DNA of 64,000 nucleotides, taken from Liolophura sinensis (Eukaryota; Mollusca; Polyplacophora; Chitonida; Chitonidae). The notes below the pieces were generated by a model, which saw only the letters and a program-made list of their open reading frames with translations, had not been told where the DNA came from and did not search any database. A program made the translations under genes and the position numbers. Where the stretch lies: contig NC_088302.1 in the NCBI RefSeq assembly GCF_032854445.1, positions 43,440,645 through 43,504,644 on the forward strand. The letters run 5' to 3'. Numbering within the stretch: the stretch's first letter is position 1; each line of letters begins with the position of its first letter. Positions 45,729-58,135 of this stretch are shown here, piece by piece.

Positions 45729-46113
45729 ATGCCTCAAATGAAGTTTTGCGAGTGTCTTTGCTTTGCTTTTATAAATAAGAAAACGGTGCTTTCCACCATT
45801 CCACTAATGGACATCGGACGGACATACAACTCTGTAAGCTCTGGTAGAACAAAAAATATTGCCTAAGCGTTACAGAAACACTCAGACTATCTGAAAAACA
45901 TGAAATTTACAGAAGTCCAACGAATACGCTATCGCTGACTGCAATGTAAATATAGGTATTTTCCTAGGCTTTGACCCTAGAGGAACGAATACATGTATGT
46001 CTTCAAACACGTCGTCTGTTACTAAGGAATCACGTGGTCTCTAGATTCTGAGCCGTCTTGCAGAATACGCGTATAATTCTACACAAATATCTGTTGGTGT
46101 CGGGCAGTCATAC

Positions 46114-46332
46114 TTATCCATGTACGTGAAGAAGCGAACAGCGGCGGGCGTTTTGACCATAACTTTGGGCTCGCAAGCGCTTTATTATACATTCAACAGG
46201 TCTGTCAGAGATGACATCGGCTCTCTCCGACAGCCGTCGATAGTTCCCGAAGCAATCTAGACATGTCCCGACTTGCCGCTCGGTAATCAGACATTGTGGC
46301 GCCAGAGCAAGTGCTATAGCAATAGCGAGCAT
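46114..46332 (-). CDS. Small cysteine-containing ORF with signal-like start (uncertain)
   Basis: 72 residues on the minus strand. Begins MLAIAIALALAPQC, then VGTCLDCFGNYRR, VECIIKRLRAQ and ARRC. The local base composition is more coding-like than its surroundings, and a possible donor (CAC|GTACAT) lies near its end, so it could be one exon of a larger secreted peptide gene. No downstream exon identified and no family recognised. Confidence 0.3.
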   Translation of the reverse strand: MLAIAIALALAPQCLITERQVGTCLDCFGNYRRLSERADVISDRPVECIIKRLRAQSYGQNARRCSLLHVHG

Positions 46333-46394
46333 AACATAGTGGGCTCAGGAAGTGGAGTTTCATATGCCGCCGCCTCTATTAATCCCAGGCTCTA

Positions 46395-46725
46395 TATATA
46401 CCTCTTCTTTTTTGCCCTGTTCTTTTAGCTCAGTGCTCTTGCCCTCTATATACCACTGTTTGCCCTGTCCTTTAGCTCCCAGTGCTCTTGTCCTATTTAT
46501 ACCTCTTATTGTGCAGTTCCTTCAGCTCTCAGTACTCTTGTCCTCTATATACCTCTTTTTGCCCAGTTCCTTTGGCTCTCAGTGCTCTTGTTCTCTATAT
46601 AGCTCTGTTTGCCCAGTTCCTTTAGCTGTCAGTGCTCTTGTCCTATATATACCCAGTTCCTTGAGCTGTCAGTGCTCCTATATGTACCTCTTTTTGCATA
46701 GTCTCTTCAGCCCTCAGTGTCCAGT
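46395..46725. repeat. About 50-bp minisatellite
   Basis: Units of CTCTTGTCCTCTATATACCT / CTTTTTGCCCAGTTCCTTTAGCTCTCAGTG type, six to seven copies, followed by a pyrimidine-rich tail to about 46,920. A 204-codon open frame across it is composed of array and pyrimidine tract. Confidence 0.9.
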
Positions 46726-46969
46726 TTATTTTGAATTTGTATCTCCCCTGATTCTCTCTCCTTGTTCACGTTTTTTTTTTTTTGATCTCCCGTTTTATCT
46801 GTTGTCTTCTCTTGGTTCTCCTTCTCCGTATTCTTCTTTTCTTGCTTTCATTCTTCTTCTGCTAGATCTTCTCCTTCGCTTGCTTCCGCCTTGTTTTTCC
46901 GTCTTCATTCTCCTGTTTTCCATCTTAGGTGTTGATATCATGTGTTGTTTCTGCGGAAGGGTTTAATCT

Positions 46970-48225
46970 GACCTTTTTTATTGACTGAGATGATAATGAA
47001 CTTAATTTGGGTCAGTACACAGAAGTTTGGGAAATATTTAACCGGAAGCTCATTACCGTTTGTAGGAATTTCCTTAACAACATTGTATTTAATCCATCAG
47101 TTTATAGGAATCGTTGTATTTTGTTTATCAAATGATAGCACCTACACGTAAGTGGTCGATGAGAAGAGCCGCATTGTAGTCGTCAACAGGTCGTATTTAA
47201 GGAAAATTACCCTTATTGTCCACTGAGGGTTAGCGTACATCGTTATAAATTTTGTTTTCTGCAAGATTAGTGGTCTTCTGGTTGTTGAATAAATAACTCT
47301 CTGTCTTGTTTCGTCCTTGTCATCATTTATAACACTATTCCCATCTATTTATTATCTTGTCTATACCCGCAGGTGGTCGGTAAGAGCGCGTGCAGATCGC
47401 GGTGTAAGATTTACTACCGTAATTAGACCTAGGCCGTAGATGTTTATGGCGAATAAGTCAGTGAACCCTAACCTCCAGAACTGCATATTAGACCTACATT
47501 TAGTCTCTATTAAACTTCAACCGGAAAGATGTGATTTAACATCAGATCTTGAGAAACCGCACATCATTTCGCTGATTTTTCTCGACTGACTTTCTCTGTC
47601 CAAGCATACCTTTTTTGTGTTGTTCTTCAAAACAATTCACATGTGAATCGTCAGTCAGACGAAATCAGAGCACCTGCTTGTAGAAATCCTTTTTCTTGTC
47701 CAGGTGTCTATGTGTGACACTTAATTCAAACTCTTGGCTAATCAACAAACTAGCATTAGTCTGTGGAAACTAGCAAAATGCTCTTCTACTAGTTAGCTCT
47801 CTTGCAAATGTATATTTACGACCGTCGTTGGGGAAGCCGGAGTGCCATGATAAGCCATTAACCAGTCAGGCCTACAGAGTACTGCACAGTAATGTTGATC
47901 TGTCGTCTTGATGTGGTGCCTTTACAAACTAAGTCATATTTTTTTTAAACAGTTATTTTTGGAGGTGGAATCACAAATTTATAATTTATATTCGCATCAT
48001 CCAGGCGCATTTACCACTGTAGCTATTTGGTGACAAAAGTGATTGTCATCGAAAAATAAAAGCACAGTATTATGTGTATGTCACGTGTTAAAATAAGGAT
48101 ACCTAATTGTTATGTATTTCTTTTATATAATGTCATACCTTAAATCTCGCACCTGTGTGTTTTAAAGGCAGCTTAATTAACCACTCAACAATGACCCGCT
48201 CATCATTTTGTGATAAAAACTGAGC
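46970..48225. other. Intergenic sequence without recognisable features
   Basis: AT-rich sequence between the pyrimidine tract and the LINE. No exon-like frame with similarity, no array, no SINE tail. Confidence 0.5.
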
Positions 48226-48234
48226 ATTCTATAA

Positions 48235-51125
48235 CCCTCAACGGTTTGGGTATTACATACAATGGGTGATTTTAATGAAGATGTTTACACTGGGAAAAAT
48301 ACCACGATATGGGCGAATTGAAAATGAGCCTTTATGACATGGTAGCTGGGAAAAATCTTTTTCAACTAATTAATGAACCCACTCGATATACTGATGATGC
48401 TGGTTATGTATTGGACTTGTTTATAACGGATTGTATTGGTTATGTAATTGACTACGGAGTTGCCCCACCAATGGTTTATCTCGACTATTGTACTATTTAT
48501 TGTACTATAAATATCTTATGTAACGATAAACCAAAGACTTTTGTAAGTCATGTGTGGGACTTCAAATGTGCCGTTTGGTATGTTCTGCGCAATCTTCTCT
48601 CTGTTACACCATTTGATGCCGTTAGTAATATTTTCTCTCATGTTAATGACAAATGATTTGTCAGGAACATGTTTGTTAGTCATGTTGCAATGAATGTATT
48701 CCGAATGAGAAAGTCACTATTAGACCACGTGACAAGCCTTGGATGACCAACGATGTTCGGTACAAGATACGAGTGAGGAATCGTTGTTTCAAAAAATACA
48801 AACGGTCTAAGTCCGATGGGGATAAGTTTCGACATTATATATCAAGAAGGCAGGCCAATAATGCTAAACGTCAAGCAATACTGCGTTACTCCACATGTTT
48901 AAAAGGTAAACTCTCCAACCCCCAGCTGGATACAAAAACATACTGGTCGATAATGAAATCTCTACTAGGATCGAAAGCAAAACCGCCTATTCCTCCTCTT
49001 GCTGTCATTGGCAAAAACGTGTCAAATAGCGTTGAAAAGGCGAGTGAATTCTGTAAATTTTTCACATCTTAGTCGGCCCCTCACCACATACTACCTGTCT
49101 TACCACCTTTTACATATGTTACAGAATCACGTCTCAGTTGTATACAAACCTTTGAAAATGAGATTAAACATTTCCTTGAGACTCTGAATACACGGAAAGC
49201 CTCAGGTACTGTTGGTATAAACAACTTCATGCTTAAAAATTCTGCTGATTGTATTGCGGCTTCCGAAACGAATCTTTTAATTATTCCTTACGGACAGCTG
49301 TCTTTTCAGCAGCATGAAAGCTCTCTCAAGTCTGCCCTGTATTTAAAAAGAAGAAAGACATGATGTTTCTAATTATCGCCCCTTCAACCCTCTCTTCCTA
49401 AGGTCTTGGAGAAAGTAATGTATAAACATCTGTATGAGTATTGTATGTCAAATAATCCTCTTACACCACAGAACTCTGGATCCAAACGTGGGGAATTGAC
49501 TGTACGCCAGCTTACAAAAATTGTTCATGACAAATACAAAAGTCTTGACAGTGGACATGACACCTGTTTACTATTTTTAGATGTCAGTAAGGCATTTGAT
49601 AAAGCCTGGCATGATGGTCTCCTGTTTAAGTCAGAGCAGTTAGGTATTGAAAACCCTCTACTTGAGTGGTTAAAAGATTATTTGTGTGACAGAAAAATCA
49701 AGGTTTGTCTTAACGGCACAGTATCTGAAACTTATCCAATATACACTAGTGTCCCACAAGGCTCTGTATTGGGTCCATTTCTCTTCTTGATTTTTGTCAA
49801 TGATATTAGTATGGATATTGAATGTAATATTAACATATTTGCAGATGACATATCCTTGTCTGAAGAAATTTTACATTTAGCAACATCTGAGGCTAAACAT
49901 AATCGTGATCTTGAACGTCTATCCAACTGGGCTAGTCAATGGCTTGTGTCATTTAATGCTACCAAAACTGTTTATCTCTTAATATCATTGATAAATAATC
50001 CCTTGCATCCGAGATTGTATTTAGATGGCGTAGAGGTGAAGAGCGTTCCGTCCCGTAAACATCTCGGAATTATTCTGCAACACAATGGTAAAAGGAATGA
50101 GCATGTAAGAGTTATAGGAAAGAAAAGTAATATGAAATTGAGTATGATTAGTCGGACCATGCGAACACTTACTAGAAAGTAAATGATCACACTGTACTTT
50201 GGATTGATAAGGTCTTCTATTGAATATGGAGATTTTCTATTTGACAACCGCAGCGTTTCAATATCCGACTCATTGGGAAATGTCCAACGCCGAGCAGCAT
50301 TGTTATGTACAGGGGGCTTACGTCGAACTTCATTTAAATCACTTTTAAATCAACAAAAATGGGAACCCTTATACAGTCGGCGTAGATCCAAGCCCATTCT
50401 GTTTTTTTTTTTATAAAATCATCAGATATAACAGCGATACAAATGCCTACAATCTTAGAAATACACATCACTTTCGATTATTTAAGTGCCAGATTTTCTC
50501 AGATTTTCTCAGATTTTCTCTTCATCCTTCTTTCCCAAGACTACCAAAGAATGGAATTCATTGCTTGTTCATATCCAAAACTCTTCATTGGAAACAGTTA
50601 AGACTTTGTTGTACTCTCAAGACAATATTAACCGTGATCTAACATATGTGTATAATTCATTTGACACCTTTCCCTCTATTGTGCTCTGTAGAATGAGAAT
50701 GGAACTGAGCGCTCTTCATGTAGTAAATGTAAACATATGCCACTCATAGAAAGCACATGCTAAAAATCATCTTAGAAATATATCTGCTGGGGTTCTCTCT
50801 TCTGTATTTTGATTAGTTGTTCTAAACACATTTGTACTATACTCTTATTTGGTCCACCTGAACTAAGCGTGAATAATAATCAATTGATCTTAAAATCTGT
50901 ACATAAGTTTATAATCATGTCCAATAGATTCACCATCCAAGCCCAGCAGAAATATCATTTGATTTTGACCTTTCTTTGTTCGCATCACTTAATTCTGTGC
51001 ATGTACATGTCATTTGTTCTCTTTGTTGTCTATGTTATTTTATGTATATACATCAATTTTATGTTGAGGAGATCCCCTCGTTGTTATAGAGCTGTGGGAA
51101 ATCCTCAATAAACAAATAAAGAATT
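48235..51125 (+). mobile_element. Jockey/CR1-like non-LTR retrotransposon, 5'-truncated and frameshifted
   Basis: From the end of the endonuclease domain (GDFNEDV at 48262) through the reverse transcriptase to a C-terminal region and an AATAAACAAATAAAG end. No LTRs. The 5' half, including most of the endonuclease, is missing, as expected from incomplete reverse transcription. I saw no clear target duplication. Confidence 0.88.
48262..50749 (+). pseudogene. LINE ORF2 remnant: endonuclease end, reverse transcriptase, C-terminal domain
   Basis: Pieces in order: GDFNEDV; NLFQLINEPTRYT and GVAPPM.YLDYCTIY; CIPNEKVTIRPRDKPWMT; RKASGTVGINNFMLK (49,194 on). The long open stretch 49406-50182 has FLDVSKAFDKAWHDGLLFK, SVPQGSVLGPFLFLIFVNDI, the catalytic FADD in NIFADDISL, and KHLGIILQHNG. 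Then come IRSSIEYGDFLFDN, VQRRAALLCTGG and FFPKTTKEWNSL. Several frame changes and stops separate the pieces, so it is not functional as given. Confidence 0.88.
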
Positions 51126-51129
51126 ATAA

Positions 51130-51820
51130 ACTACAATTACAAAGAAGACGACCAAAGATTATTTATATAAATCTCATGTTTTACTCCATTTTGCTCGTGC
51201 AAAACGCTCGTTCGAAGATGTCTGGCAGCAGTGTTTATTTCGCATTGAGAAAAGTGTCATCGTCAAAGTTTACAAACAGGACCCGGATTCAACTCCGCCC
51301 AGATCGGTACCTACGACTGTTATACCCTTAAAAAAATATACTGAGTGATTTCGCTGCGGCACTTGTAATGAATTTCATACTCGTTTGAAGTGCAATTAGT
51401 CACCATTAAAAGCTGGTACCCCTCTTGCTCAGTAGCAATGGTCTCCCCTGATCGCCCCCGAAGCGGACGCCCACTGCTACATAGTATGGGAGTTAAAATG
51501 TTGATATGACTCGATTTTTTCCTATTCAAACACTATCATCCACATTACACGTTTTGAGAAAGGTTACAGAATAGAAATAATTTTTCTGTTGCCCAGCGGC
51601 AATTCTGAAAGTCTACAAATTTGACGAGGTTAGAAAATTAAATAACTCTAAAATAATAACCTCGTCCATCTTTTTGACTGTAAAATTGCCGTTAGACACC
51701 CATAGCAGGAACATTATTTCTTATCTGTACTATATGATCACGTGACAGTTGTGGAATAATGCAAAAATAGACACACAGGTGGGTTTAGGCTGTTGTGTTT
51801 GGTGTTGTCTGATTCTTGTG
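51130..51820. other. Intergenic sequence without recognisable features
   Basis: Between the LINE end and the next SINE. No coding or repeat signal seen. Confidence 0.5.
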
Positions 51821-51824
51821 TCGT

Positions 51825-51970
51825 CTGATAACCGTACGTGGGAAGGTCTTCCACCAACCTGCGGATGGTCGAGGGATTCCCCCGGGCTCTGCCCGGTTTC
51901 CTCCCACCATAATGCGGGTCGCCGTAGTATAAGTGAAATATTCTTAGGTACGGTGTAAAACATTATGAAT
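51825..51970 (+). repeat. SINE family A, head-truncated copy
   Basis: CCGTACGTGGGAAGGTCTTC, CAACCTGCGGATGGTCGAGG, CCCGGGCTCTGCCCGGTTTC, CTCCCACCATAATGCGGG, TATAAGTGAAATATTCTTAG. Very close to the consensus body; lacks the long tail. Confidence 0.9.
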
Positions 51971-52574
51971 AATCCGCTAGTCACGTGTCCAATCGTATGA
52001 CTATGTAATAAGAAGATATGATTTATATCTAACGTCTTTTGCCGAACAAGTCATTTGTTCCTTGCTACATTTAATAGAGAAACATATATTATTTCACCAC
52101 GTCACTGGGAGGCACAAACAGATAATTATATCTGACACCGACAAAGTGGATAAGAAAGTAAGTTCAGGAACCTTCCTTTGTGTATTCTTTGACATCCCTT
52201 CAAGGAGGTTTACAGTATGTGAACTAGGCAAGTAGCTCTGCCATGATCATTAATGTAACAAAACATTATAGCTGTGACATTTAAATGAAAACAATCAAGC
52301 TTCGTTTTACTATATTTCTTCCCACTATGCCCAAGAAAATATTGTCTTGAAGTGTTTTTAGAATACTTTAATTTTTGTTTCGATGACACTTCTAAAACAA
52401 ACAAAAAAGCACAAAAGAATTCTAACATACAGTTTTCAACACCATTGGGAGAGCTAGTTATAATACAGTACATTCACACATTATATAAAAAATAATGGAT
52501 AAAGGATTCAAAATGGTTTTACTTAATAGTAATCGTTATTAAGAATTATACTTTATATTAGTACAACTTCTAGT

Positions 52575-52806
52575 GATGAAGGCACAAGACCTTCTCACCA
52601 TTGCGATTGCTGTGAGTTCAAGTCCAGCTCATACTGATTTTCTCTCCGATCTGACGTGGGAAGGTCTACCAAAACTTGCGGATGGTCGTGTGTTTCGACG
52701 GACTCTGCTCTTTTCCTCCCACCATAATGCTTGCCGCCATCGTATAAGAGAAATAGTTCTGAGTATATGGCGTAAACCAACAATCAAATAAATAAATAAA
52801 TAAATA
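52575..52806 (+). repeat. SINE family A, nearly full copy
   Basis: Starts in the head (CACAAGACCTTCTCACCATT), then GCTGTGAGTTCAAGTCCAGC, GACGTGGGAAGGTCTACC, GCGGATGGTCGTGTGTTTC, CCTCCCACCATAATGC and a pure AATAAATAAATAAATAAAT tail. The first tRNA-like bases are lost. Confidence 0.9.
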
Positions 52807-52849
52807 AGTCCAGTTCTGAAAACTGGTTCGGACTGATCTATCGCTCTAC

Positions 52850-53142
52850 ATACCACTACCTGTAGAGCTATACAACGTTTTATTTAACTTTCTTGGAGTA
52901 GTGCTAGAGTGATGCCTCCTTGTACCGCAGGCAATTATCTTGTGCCTCATGCGAACGTACAGAATTTCGGCGGCCTCACCTTTATTCCTTACAGCAGCCT
53001 GCAGATCTCGAAGATCATCACCCCAGCTTAGACTGAAACCAACACGTGCGTGGCCGCCAAAACTTTGTGCGAAGCGGCAGATCTCTGAAACTACTCCAAG
53101 AAAATTAAATAGAAGGTACTGTAGCTCTACTGTAGTGTTAGC
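52850..53142. mobile_element. Fold-back / MITE-like element with about 41-bp inverted ends
   Basis: The left end GTAGAGCTATACAACGTTTT...CTTTCTTGGAGTAGT (52862-52902) and the complement of the right end GTAGAGCTACAGTACCTTCT...TTTTCTTGGAGTAGT (to 53130) match imperfectly over 41 bases, with a weaker extension outwards. The centre encodes nothing recognisable. No clear target duplication. Confidence 0.7.
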
Positions 53143-55243
53143 AAAGGCAGAGGTACGTAGATCTAGGACCAATCTGGGTTTTGAACCTTCGACCTTGGAG
53201 CCAAGCGCCAGATTGCTGTATTACGTTTATTCTATTAATACATATTTTTGTTGGGATTATTTCACGTTAAAAAGGAAATAAGTGAGAGCCAGACACTGGC
53301 TCCACGATGACAGAAACCTGCTTTATAGAACCCGGTAAACTTCCAGCGAAATTGGCACTGAGAGAGAAAAGGCTCAGTTTAAAAATATGGCAACAAGGAC
53401 TAACGGGCAGATGAGAACCCCTAGGATCACATTTATTCCTGGTTAAGAGAGGTAATGCGGGGATTCGGTCCATTAATGATGCAAGAACTCGGCCCAGAAA
53501 TATTATTTTCCTACAGTTTTTGTTTCTACAATTTTATGACATATAGTATATGGACGTATGAGTAGCTGTAATTGAGTATTAATTTTATTATCATTACGGA
53601 TGTTCCAGCCAACCACCCCAGTGATAATTTTGGACGATTTGATGCAGCTCTAGGACGTTTCAAATCTTGATTTAGAAATGAAGGAATTTGTGCAACAGAA
53701 AAAAATTTGCACAGAACTTAACTTATTATTTAACGTTTGTGCAAAGAAGATCATTTGGGGACACAGCTCCATATTTAAAACAATAACGTTGTCATTTCAT
53801 TCGAAAGACTCCCGTTTTACCTTCGTATGGGCTAAATAAATTAAACTGCATCACCTGATTTTGAAGTAGTATAATGGGTACCACTTTTTTGGAAAGGAAA
53901 GCTCGTGATTTCGTTATCAGATGAGTCATTTCTGTACAAGTCCACAGGTAAATAATTCTGACACCAATACAAATAATTTTATATTAGCGTTTGTGAAGAA
54001 GCGCATGCATCATGTAACCCTATACATAGTTATCACACGGCCTCCATGATGACACGGCATATAAGTAGTTAGACAGCCGCACTGAAAGTGGCCTTTAATA
54101 AGAAAACCATGATGATGACCCATCTGGGGAAAACTGAAAATTAGCAGTAGATATCATATTGTCTGCCACACGAACTTTCAGCGATGGATCAAATTGCTTG
54201 TACTTTTCTAAGGGAACATCAATTAACCCGTCCCAGTCGTCTATTTAGACAAGGGGCAGTGGACTCTGGGCGCAGGAAAGAGGACGAAAACCACATGTAA
54301 GCTGACACCACTTACATATAACTAAACAGCACGTTAGCGCTGACACACTTGATGATGAAGATCATGAAAGTCGGCATGTTGCAATTTGGCACAGAGATTC
54401 GGTAACCACTCATATTGTGATTTGATATGATGGTGCAGAAGGTTCATTAGTGGGTCTAAAGATGAGCCGCAACCATCATGGTCGATATCGTATAATATCA
54501 TGGGAATCTCATAAGTATCTCCAGTTGCTTTAAGCGACTCTAAAGGGTATCTCCCTACATGCTCTATTACTTATGTGTGGAAACGCAATTTCCGAATGCA
54601 TCATAACAAAATAGAATGTTACAGCCGTTCATATCTATTAGATAAGGCTTGCGTTTCCTTTCAGCTTATGTCACTGTGACATTTGACATGTCGTATTGTT
54701 ATGAAGTATTACTAATAACCTCGACGTCTTCAACAAAACTAACACTCTCAACTAGACATGTCAAAGAGAGCGAACCGTGATCTAGAGGTTCAAAACCGGC
54801 CATGGACAGGGAATTTGTGGATTCCGCGGCTCTTTTCATATGTGCTTTTAGAATGGAGACAGAATAATTGAACTTGAAAGTGGCAAATTGTTTTGACGTC
54901 GTGCAAACTTAGCGAAATATTTAAAGTATTGCGTTTTACTTCTTTGCTTAAATAACCACTGCCTAAAATGCAGGAGATCTCAAATACCTTGCAAAAGGCC
55001 ATCACCTCTTTTTGATCCATTACTCTATGAAAAGCGAAGGTTGTCCAGTGTAACAAAACAGCCCAATGGGACTTGTGCTTAATGCCCTTCTTTCATAAGT
55101 TTAATAATTAAATATTAAACCCTTCTGTCTGACAGGTGTTGTGGATGATTTATGTAGTCACTTACTAGCCACATGATTAACGCCATCTGCAAGACAGTGC
55201 AATGGTATGTGCTAATTGGGTGTGAATCTAGTCGTCAAACCTA
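53143..55243. other. Intergenic sequence without recognisable features
   Basis: No similarity-bearing frame, array or SINE tail seen in this 2.1-kb stretch. Confidence 0.5.
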
Positions 55244-55378
55244 GGACTCCGCGGCCGAGGTGGATTTCCCCCGGGCTCTACTTGGCTTCCACCCACCATA
55301 ATGCTGACCGCCGTTGTATAAGTGAAATATTCTTAAGTAGGGAGTAAAACACAAATCAAATAAATAAATAAATAAATA
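55244..55378 (+). repeat. SINE family A, internally deleted copy
   Basis: GACTCCGCGGCCGAGGTGG (head) is joined directly to GATTTCCCCCGGGCTCTAC, then CCACCCACCATAATGC, TATAAGTGAAATATTCTTAA and an AATAAATAAATAAATAAAT tail. The segment between the A-box and the body is missing. Confidence 0.9.
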
Positions 55379-56667
55379 GTCGTCAAATCAGACATTCATA
55401 TAACAGCCGTCAGACATAATAAATGTTCCCGGTCAAGAATCTCAAATATTTTAAGGAATACTAAGGAAATTAATGACATAAAAAAGCAAAAACTTACGAA
55501 GGAGTCAAGCAAATTAAGAAAAGCAGTCAGTTAAAGCAATCGGAAACACGATGTCGCGTTACTCGAACCCCACGTACATATGGTTCAAAGTCAATGTAAC
55601 GCCAGCGGAAACGGCTAAGTCCTCGGGTTATGGGAATAACTCGTGTCTAATTTGATAAAACTGATAACATGTAGAGGTTTTCGATTGCACCAATGTGCGC
55701 AATTCTGTTTACTTTGAACTGCGATATCTCCGATGTGCAAAGTCACAAAAATAAAAAGTCATACTTTTTAAACTTCCCGTGGAATACCTTATCTTCTTTT
55801 AAGCTTCGTTCCCAGCGAATAGAGGGCACCATCGTTGCTAGCTAATTAGAAGTTGTATATGATAATTTTAGTGTGTGTTCCCAAGGATGGAGATTAATCG
55901 ATGATATTTTCCTCTTTTGTACTTTGAGCTGTAGTAATCTGTCCTGATAAACAGCTGTCATGGCTGTTGGACTGCAGTCGTGTGGAATAAGCCCATAAAG
56001 CTTTGGCATATGAGACGTATAAAAATTGATTATAAAGTGTTTATCAATAACTTAAGTAAAACATAATGATGATTAATAAAACGTAGTTTGATGAAATAAC
56101 AGATTAATGTCACAAATCACTGCATCTTTGTCGAATATCTCTTCATTGCTGAATATATGGTTTATCATATAACCCAAACACAGAAAGAAAGATGCAGTAG
56201 TTGTTTTCGAGTTGTGACATTTGTGTAATAAGCTTTGAAAAAAAATCCACAAAATCCATGCAACTATAACTAACCCACAGCTAGAATGAGTTTTCTCTTA
56301 AATAACAGGAATAAAATAACCAAAGCTATTTACATGGTGATTGCATACAAAAAATATATTTAACGTCATCAGAATTAAACCAACATAAAAAGAGATTTTT
56401 GGTATTGGTTTTTACCAATCTCACGTTCTTATGATATATTTAGGCGTAAGGGCGTATGAAAATGACCTAAAAAGGCTGATTTACATCACAAATATAGTAG
56501 TGGACGTAGTGGACGAAAAGAATTTTCTTCTGACTCCGGCGAGACTAAACCTGTAATACTGAATCTAATTTCGGGTAAATCGGAGCAGTACCGTGGTTTG
56601 TCTTCCACAATGTTTGTCTCCCGAAGAAAGAAATCCTCACATTTCCCGAATTTAGTGACAGTCACGT
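55379..56667. other. Intergenic sequence without recognisable features
   Basis: AT-rich; no coding or repeat structure that I can support. Confidence 0.5.
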
Positions 56668-56672
56668 TACAG

Positions 56673-57784
56673 GGCTCGAAATTAAAGGTTACAGCTCACT
56701 AGCCATGTAGGGCTTGTGGTGTTACTAGCCCTCATCAAATTTCATTAGCCCAAAATTTCAATTCGGTTTTTACACCAAAGTACATGTGGAATGCAGGAAA
56801 TTTTGCATTTTTTTAAAATGAACAATTCTGATCACTCAGGACAGAACATTGTTCAAATATAACTTGATGCACACTTGTAAATCACGTCAAGAGTAAGTGT
56901 TTCATTCATAAAAACCCAAATGTACCATACAGAAATATTGTACTTATTTGATGGGAAGAACATTTTAAGTTTGTGGGTTTTGTCCTTCTTTGCTCAACAC
57001 TGGAAACTGCTGAGTTGAGTGGGCTAGCAGACGCCAAAACAAGCCCTGCAGTGATCTACGTGACTTGGCTTAAGACTGCGGTACACAGTTCTAATTTAGT
57101 GCTACTAGAAACAGAAACAAATGACAATTTAGGCAATGATAAAGTTGGGGTGTTAGATTACATTCAGCTTTCAAGGAGAAACTCAAAGCATACCGGACAT
57201 CGGCATCGCCTAACATTTTTTTTCAGCGGCATTTCAGTGTAGAAATGATCGTATGTGGCCTTCGTTGTCACGTTTGTCATACTGACGCTCTTGTTGCAAA
57301 TACTTCCTACACCTTTCCCTAACAACACATTTAATTTTGATTTAGACTTTGCAAATCACGTTGTTTTGACGTACCTAAGTAGGACCGCCAGTGCAGTTCA
57401 GATCTAGGAGCAGCTGTCCAGTGGCAAACCAGAAGGCCATAAGTAGACAGCCTCGTACCTTGTTAACAGCTTAATGGTCCTAACTCGTACATATTTTCTT
57501 CACAAGTTTCGAGCCAGCCTAATGTAACACTTCCGGCCAGGGCAGGTGACGCCTGCTGGTGAATAGTGTGGGTAATGTAGCACAGAACGCCATTTGCAGA
57601 AAATTTTTGTTGAACAAAATCATTCTCGACCAGAAAAAATACAAGCTGGCAAAATAGAAAGAAGTTTAGTAATCTATCCAAAACAGATACACTTGTTTAT
57701 TTTTGCTAGCCAGATGACTTGTATCTTTCCAATATTACTAGCCCGTCAGCCAAGGGCCAGCGGACCTATGCTAATTTCGAGTCC
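56673..57784. mobile_element. 1.1-kb non-autonomous DNA transposon-like element
   Basis: Ends GGCTCGAAATTA and (inverted) GGACTCGAAATTA, flanked on both sides by TACAG (56668-56672 and 57785-57789). CACTAGCC / CTAGCCC-type motifs recur near both ends (56,700-56,755 and 57,735-57,745). No transposase fragment is recognisable inside. The superfamily is not assigned. Confidence 0.7.
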
Positions 57785-58135
57785 TACAGGTATCAGCAAC
57801 AAACTTTATTTTAATCATGGCCTGGCCGAATAACTGGAAATGCGACGATCTTGTCTCATGCAGTTAAAGAGGGTGAACAAACAACACTGAAATTTATTGT
57901 AAAAAAATCTTTATCTTTATCCATTTACACTCCTTGGGTCGACCACCACAGCACCCTTTTATCACATGGGTTGTCCCAGACAAGAGCAGGACGGACATTT
58001 CTACATAAAGCTGGATTCTGCTGGTGGACTAGGCATCACTAATACTAGTATGAGTACTAGTATTTCAAAACCAGTGACGTCTAAAAAGTACAATTAACAT
58101 CATTACATGTTTTATGGGGTTAGGGGGCCTGTCAT

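Noticed and set aside
46352-46966. 204-codon hydrophobic open frame resembling a membrane protein
   Set aside because: Made up of the 50-bp array and a pyrimidine-rich tract; no conserved motif, and low complexity throughout.
52846-53172. 108-codon minus-strand frame and 113-codon plus-strand frame at 52940
   Set aside because: They span the inverted ends of the fold-back element and show mirrored TTPRKLN ends; an artefact of its symmetry.
56973-57242. 89-codon frame within the 1.1-kb element
   Set aside because: No similarity to any transposase motif I know; probably chance within a non-autonomous element.
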